Source: Oscillospiraceae bacterium (GTDB lineage: Bacteria > Bacillota > Clostridia > Oscillospirales > Ruminococcaceae). From it: 64,000 nucleotides of DNA. Below are positions 59,966-64,000 of this stretch, in pieces. The stretch lies in NCBI GenBank assembly GCA_009777725.1, contig WRLG01000001.1:124001-188000 (forward strand). Reading direction: 5' to 3'. Every line of letters begins with the position of its first letter. Positions within the stretch are counted from its first letter, which is position 1. The notes beneath the pieces are model-generated. The model was not told the origin of the DNA and did no database searches. It saw only the letters and a list, made by a program, of their open reading frames with translations. Position numbers and translations under genes: made by a program.

Positions 59966-62122
59966 ATGATGAGAAGAAATTATTTAAACAAATTCTTAGC
60001 CTGCACATTGTCTTTCGCTATGGCTACAAGCGTAGTTCCTTTAGGTTTGCTCAATGGCGGGAGCGGGAGCATTGGCGTTAGTGTGTCCGCAAGCGAATAC
60101 GCCGACATGACCGTGACCTCCGATACTACTTTGACGAGCGACAGAATAGTGGGCAACTTGCGGGTAAACAGCGGAACGCTAAACCTCAATGGTTACACTC
60201 TGACTGTCAAGGGCGATACATATTTGGGCTTAAATACGTCAAATGCTTACATAAATATCAATAAAGGTAAATTATTCGCCGAGGGCGATTTTAGGATAGA
60301 ACGAACAGGGAATACCAATAATTATGGTCGCCTTACGATGCAAAACGTCGAAGATTACGTTTGCGTGTATGGCGATTTTTTTACAAACGCATATTACCAA
60401 AGCACTATGACCAATGGCATTCTCGAAGTCAAGGGCAATTTTACGCAGAAATATACGAGCGGCGACACAAATAATTTTGCACCAAGCGGAAATCATATGG
60501 TGAGATTAAGCGGGACGAGCTTGCAGATGGTTAGTTTTGACAGGATTGAATCAAGGTTTAACATTCTTGATATACGAAATTTTTCCAACGAGGGCGTGGC
60601 TTTTGCAACTCCTGTCAACAGCGTGACTTTGAACATAAACGGTTGTAACGTAACATTTTCCGGCGGCGAACGTGCAGGTTGGCGGTTGACAGAGGACGAA
60701 ACTTTTAACGGGACTTTGAATTTGGGTTCGGGAACGCTTGATTTGAACGGACACAAATTGACAGTTAAAGGCGGATTATTGCAGTCGGGCGGCGTTGTAA
60801 ATATCAACGGCGGCGAGCTTGAAATTGAGGGCGATTACAGAATACAGCGGCTCAATAACGGAAATTACGTCGCAAGTGCGGGAACTTTAAATATGACAAA
60901 ACCTGCTGACCTTGTAAAAGTAAACGGTAGCTTTATCACGCAATCGTCAGCTTCACACAGTAATTTACTAGCAGCGGGAACTCTTGAAATAGGCGGGGAT
61001 TTAACGCAAGTTTCGGGCGGTTCAGTGTATAATTTTTACACTTCGGGAACGCACACAGTCGTTCTTAACGGCAACCAAAAACAGAGCGTATCAATCGCAA
61101 ATAACAGTCAGAGCTATTCGAGAATCAACAATCTTAAAATTACGAATACGTCTGATGAGGGCGTTGATTTTGCAAGATATGTTTATATTGTCGGCAACTT
61201 ACATAATACTGATTCTGTCGTAACAACAGGAACGAATATCTATGCCGCAACGAGCATGGTTTTCGCTGATAACGCTTGGAATCATGACATAAGAATAGTT
61301 GAGAATAGGACTTTAACGGAAGATTTAAGTATCAGTGGTAATTTAATTCTTGATGGCGGGACATTTAATTTGAACGGGAAAACTCTTACTGTCGATGGTT
61401 ACATTAATTTGGGGTCAACAACTTTGAACATCAATGGCGGTAATCTTTACGTTGGCGAAAACTTTAATTTTGGGACAGCAAACAGTTTCAGCGGGGGCAG
61501 ACTTACTATGACAAACGTCAACGATTATGTGTTAGTAAACGGCAACTATAACAATTATTCTTATAATTCGTCAAGCGGTTATCTCACGGCGGGAACACTT
61601 GAAGTTAAAGGGAATTTTACACAAAGACAATACTCTACATCTTATCCTTTGGGTTTTTATGCGACGGGCAGCCATAAAGTTGTTTTAAGCGGCGAAAGTT
61701 TGCAAAATGTCAGCTTTGAAAACATCGAATCACGGTTTAATATTCTCGACGTTCAAAATGAAACAGACGAGGGTGTGGCTCTTTTAACTCCCGTTACAAT
61801 TGTAACTCTCATCGACAACGGCAACAAGATTTCATTTTCCGGCAGCGAACGTGCAGGTTGGAAATTAACTGAAGATGAAATAATTACAGGTGATTTAACT
61901 CTCGGCATGGGAGTATTAGACTTCAATGGTCATAAACTCACAATAACAGGCAATTTAATCCAAAGCGGCGGCGTTGTTCTCGTTAACGGCGGTGAGCTTG
62001 AGATACAGGGCGATTATCGAATCCAAACTTTTAGAAATAATGCGTATTCAAATAGTGCGGGAACTCTTAATATGACTAACACAACCGACCTTGTAAAAGT
62101 GAACGGTAACTTTGTCATGTAA
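59966..62122 (+). CDS. Giant secreted beta-repeat surface protein, first segment
   Basis: 718 residues with a signal peptide (RRNYLNKFLACTLSFAMATS). The rest is regular beta-strand repeats rich in Asn, Gly, Ser and Thr (TLNLNGYTLTVKGDTYLG, GTLDLNGHKLTVKGGLLQ, GTLEVKGNFTQ, GGELEIEGDYRIQ), the pattern of a right-handed beta-helix adhesin. Long repeat units of about 1.1-1.2 kb recur in the DNA (for example GGCGAACGTGCAGGTTGG near 60665, 61843 and 62962). The frame stops at TAA 62120-62122, but the same frame continues open afterwards, so this is probably one longer gene cut by a nonsense change. It has a promoter at 59866 and no membrane anchor is visible in the window. Confidence 0.78.
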   Translation: MMRRNYLNKFLACTLSFAMATSVVPLGLLNGGSGSIGVSVSASEYADMTVTSDTTLTSDRIVGNLRVNSGTLNLNGYTLTVKGDTYLGLNTSNAYININKGKLFAEGDFRIERTGNTNNYGRLTMQNVEDYVCVYGDFFTNAYYQSTMTNGILEVKGNFTQKYTSGDTNNFAPSGNHMVRLSGTSLQMVSFDRIESRFNILDIRNFSNEGVAFATPVNSVTLNINGCNVTFSGGERAGWRLTEDETFNGTLNLGSGTLDLNGHKLTVKGGLLQSGGVVNINGGELEIEGDYRIQRLNNGNYVASAGTLNMTKPADLVKVNGSFITQSSASHSNLLAAGTLEIGGDLTQVSGGSVYNFYTSGTHTVVLNGNQKQSVSIANNSQSYSRINNLKITNTSDEGVDFARYVYIVGNLHNTDSVVTTGTNIYAATSMVFADNAWNHDIRIVENRTLTEDLSISGNLILDGGTFNLNGKTLTVDGYINLGSTTLNINGGNLYVGENFNFGTANSFSGGRLTMTNVNDYVLVNGNYNNYSYNSSSGYLTAGTLEVKGNFTQRQYSTSYPLGFYATGSHKVVLSGESLQNVSFENIESRFNILDVQNETDEGVALLTPVTIVTLIDNGNKISFSGSERAGWKLTEDEIITGDLTLGMGVLDFNGHKLTITGNLIQSGGVVLVNGGELEIQGDYRIQTFRNNAYSNSAGTLNMTNTTDLVKVNGNFVM

Positions 62123-64000
62123 TCAAGCACAACTCATAATGGATTGTTGACAGCAGGAACACTCGAAATCGGCGGGAATTTAACGCAAGTTTCGGGCGGT
62201 TCAGTATATAATTTTTACACTTCGGGAACGCACACAGTTGTTCTTAACGGCAATCAAAAGCAAACTGTATCAATCGCAAATAACAGTCAGAGCTATTCCA
62301 GAATCAACAACTTTAAAATCACGAACACGTCAAGCGACGGCGTTGATTTCGCAAGATATGTTTATGTTGTCGGCAATTTGCATAATACCGAAACACCTCT
62401 CACGAATGTATACAATCTCTACCCCGCTACGAGTGCGGTCTTTATGGATAATGCTTGGAATCATGACTTGATAATAAACGACAACAGGACTTTGACGGAA
62501 GATTTGACAATCGGCGGCACACTCCTGCTTACCGGGGGAACGCTTAACATCAACGGCAAAAATCTGACAATAGGAGGCAATTTCAATTTCGGGACAGCAA
62601 ACAGTTTCAGCGGGGGCAGACTTACTATGACAAACGTCAACGATTATGTGTTAGTAAACGGCGACTATAACAATTATTCTTATAATTCGTCAAGCGGCTA
62701 TCTCACGGCGGGAACGCTTGAAGTTAAAGGGAATTTCACACAAAGACAATACTCTACATCTTATCTCCTGGGCTTTTATGCGACAGGTAGTCACAGGGTT
62801 ATTTTAAGCGGCGAAAGCTTGCAAAGTGTCAGCTTTGAAAGTATCGAATCACGCTTTAATATTCTTGAAATACAAAATGAATCAGACGAGGGTGTGGCTC
62901 TTGTAACTCCAGTTACAATCATAGCTCTCATCGACAACGGTAACAAGATTTCATTTTCCGGCGGCGAACGTGCAGGTTGGAAATTATCCGAAGATGAAGT
63001 CATAGTAGGTGATTTAACTCTTGGCTTGGGTACTCTTGATTTGAACGGTCATAAATTGATGATAACAGGAAACTTAATTCAAAGCGGCGGCATTATCTTA
63101 ATTAATGGCGGTGAATTGGAGGTGCAGGGCGATTATCGTATCCAAACTTTTAGAAATAATACATATTCAAGCAGTTCCGGGACTTTGAATATGACAAATA
63201 GTGCTGATACCGTAAAGGTTTTCGGTAACTTTGTTACGCAATCAAGCGTAACCCATAATGGACTGTTGACGGCAGGAACACTTGAAATAGGCGGAAATCT
63301 AACGCAAGTTTCGGGTGGTTCAGTATATAATTTTTATACTTCGGGAACGCACACATTAGTTCTTAACGGCAATCAGAAACAAACAGTATCAATAGCAAAC
63401 AACAGTCAGAGCTATTCAAGAATTAACAATCTTAAAATCACGAACACGTCAAGTGACGGCGTTGATTTTGCAAGATATGTTTACGTTGTCGGCAATTTGC
63501 ATAATACCGAAACACCTCTCACGAATGTATACAATCTCTACCCCGCTACTAGTGCGGTCTTTGTAGACAATACTTGGAATCATGACTTGGTAATAAATGA
63601 CAACAGAACCTTAGCAGAAGATTTGCACATCGGCGGAACACTTCTTCTTACAGGCGGAACGCTTAACATCAACGGCAAAAATCTGACAATAGGCGGCAAT
63701 TTCAATTTCGGGACAGCAAACAGTTTCAGCGGGGGCAGACTTACAATGACAAATGCCGCAGACTATGTTTTAGTAAACGGCGACTATAACAATTACTCTT
63801 ATAATTCGTCAAGCGGTTATCTCACGGCGGGAACACTTGAAGTTAAAGGAAATTTTACACAAAAACAATACTCTACATCTTATCTCCTGGGCTTTTATGC
63901 TACAGGTAGCCACAGAGTCATTTTAAGCGGCGAAAGTTTGCAAAATGTTAGCTTTGAAAGCATCGAATCACGGTTTAATATTCTTGAAATACAAAATGAA
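60661..64000 (+). repeat. Long direct DNA repeats in the surface gene
   Basis: Matching blocks recur at about 60661, 61840 and 62959 (spacing 1179 and 1119 bases). Some stretches, such as the AGCGGGGGCAGACTTAC block near 61491, 62619 and 63727, are almost identical. Each period holds two different ~190-residue halves. The identity is high enough for homologous recombination to change repeat number. Confidence 0.85.
62123..64000 (+). pseudogene. In-frame continuation of the surface repeat protein (open to the window end)
   Basis: The frame of the upstream segment stays open from 62123 to base 64000 and codes for the same repeats (SSTTHNGLLTAGTLEIGGN, GGERAGWKLSEDE, GGELEVQGDYRIQ). There is no start or ribosome binding site at 62123. 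In sister repeats the broken position reads VTQSS (ACG CAA); here it is VM-stop (ATG TAA), consistent with two C-to-T changes in one codon pair. The protein may be truncated, suppressed, or repaired by recombination among repeats. Confidence 0.7.

Noticed and set aside
53395..64000. Second copy of the tRNA-Pro 3' end as an attachment repeat
   Set aside because: No match to CACTCAGACCA was found by eye within the window; it may lie beyond 64000.

Overview
The window looks like a chromosome segment of a spore-forming, low-to-moderate GC Bacillota (class Clostridia; a finer placement is not safe). Reasons: a SpoVAC homologue, RemA, a DarA/PstA c-di-AMP receptor, RicT/YaaT, a YugP-type membrane protease, a DacF-type carboxypeptidase, many lipoproteins with Gram-positive lipoboxes, strong AGGAGG-type ribosome binding sites and sigma-A promoters with 17-base spacers.

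Layout. 1-6597: a NitT/TauT-type ABC transporter (binding protein, permease, ATPase) whose permease and ATPase genes are separated by three tandem paralogous acidic lipoproteins and a secreted metzincin protease. 6656-16859: SpoVAC, YugP-like protease, MATE exporter, a large degenerate-GGDEF/EAL/beta-repeat protein, a TPR lipoprotein and a very large repeat protein ending in a zinc ribbon. 16872-20351: the conserved decarboxylase-darA-holB-ricT block. 20468-27275: PIN-domain module, sulfur amino-acid genes (metB-like, epsC-type serine acetyltransferase, metA), trxBA and dacF. 27600-30340: pyrF and a secreted RCC1-repeat protein. 30490-37131: the housekeeping run yicC-remA-gmk-rpoZ-priA-def, with a complete EcoRI-type restriction-modification pair inserted between remA and gmk. 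37244-41758: cell-wall amidase and ligA. 41761-47525: an accessory stretch with gene relics, a HEAT-repeat protein and a run of small proteins resembling immunity-type genes, one broken by a stop codon. 47818-53114: lipoprotein, trpE-trpG and a calcium-type P-type ATPase. 53318-64000: tRNA-Pro(GGG) followed by an accessory island with decayed serine recombinases, a frameshifted conjugative-element gene, XRE regulators, a sigma/membrane-protein pair and a giant surface repeat protein that runs off the window and contains an in-frame stop.

The most unusual signal is a regulatory unit present four times (7187-7256, 19422-19495, 39486-39557 on the minus strand, 48278-48350). Each has a good Shine-Dalgarno sequence, a 17-19 codon leader ORF beginning MLI, and a hairpin made by pairing the leader start (GACCATGCT or variant) with AGCATGGTC or variant. 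In three copies the leader stop overlaps the start of an unrelated downstream gene (YugP-like protease, ricT, trpE); in the fourth it lies four bases before the start of a small protein gene. The stem shows compensatory changes. I do not recognise it as a named RNA or peptide family.
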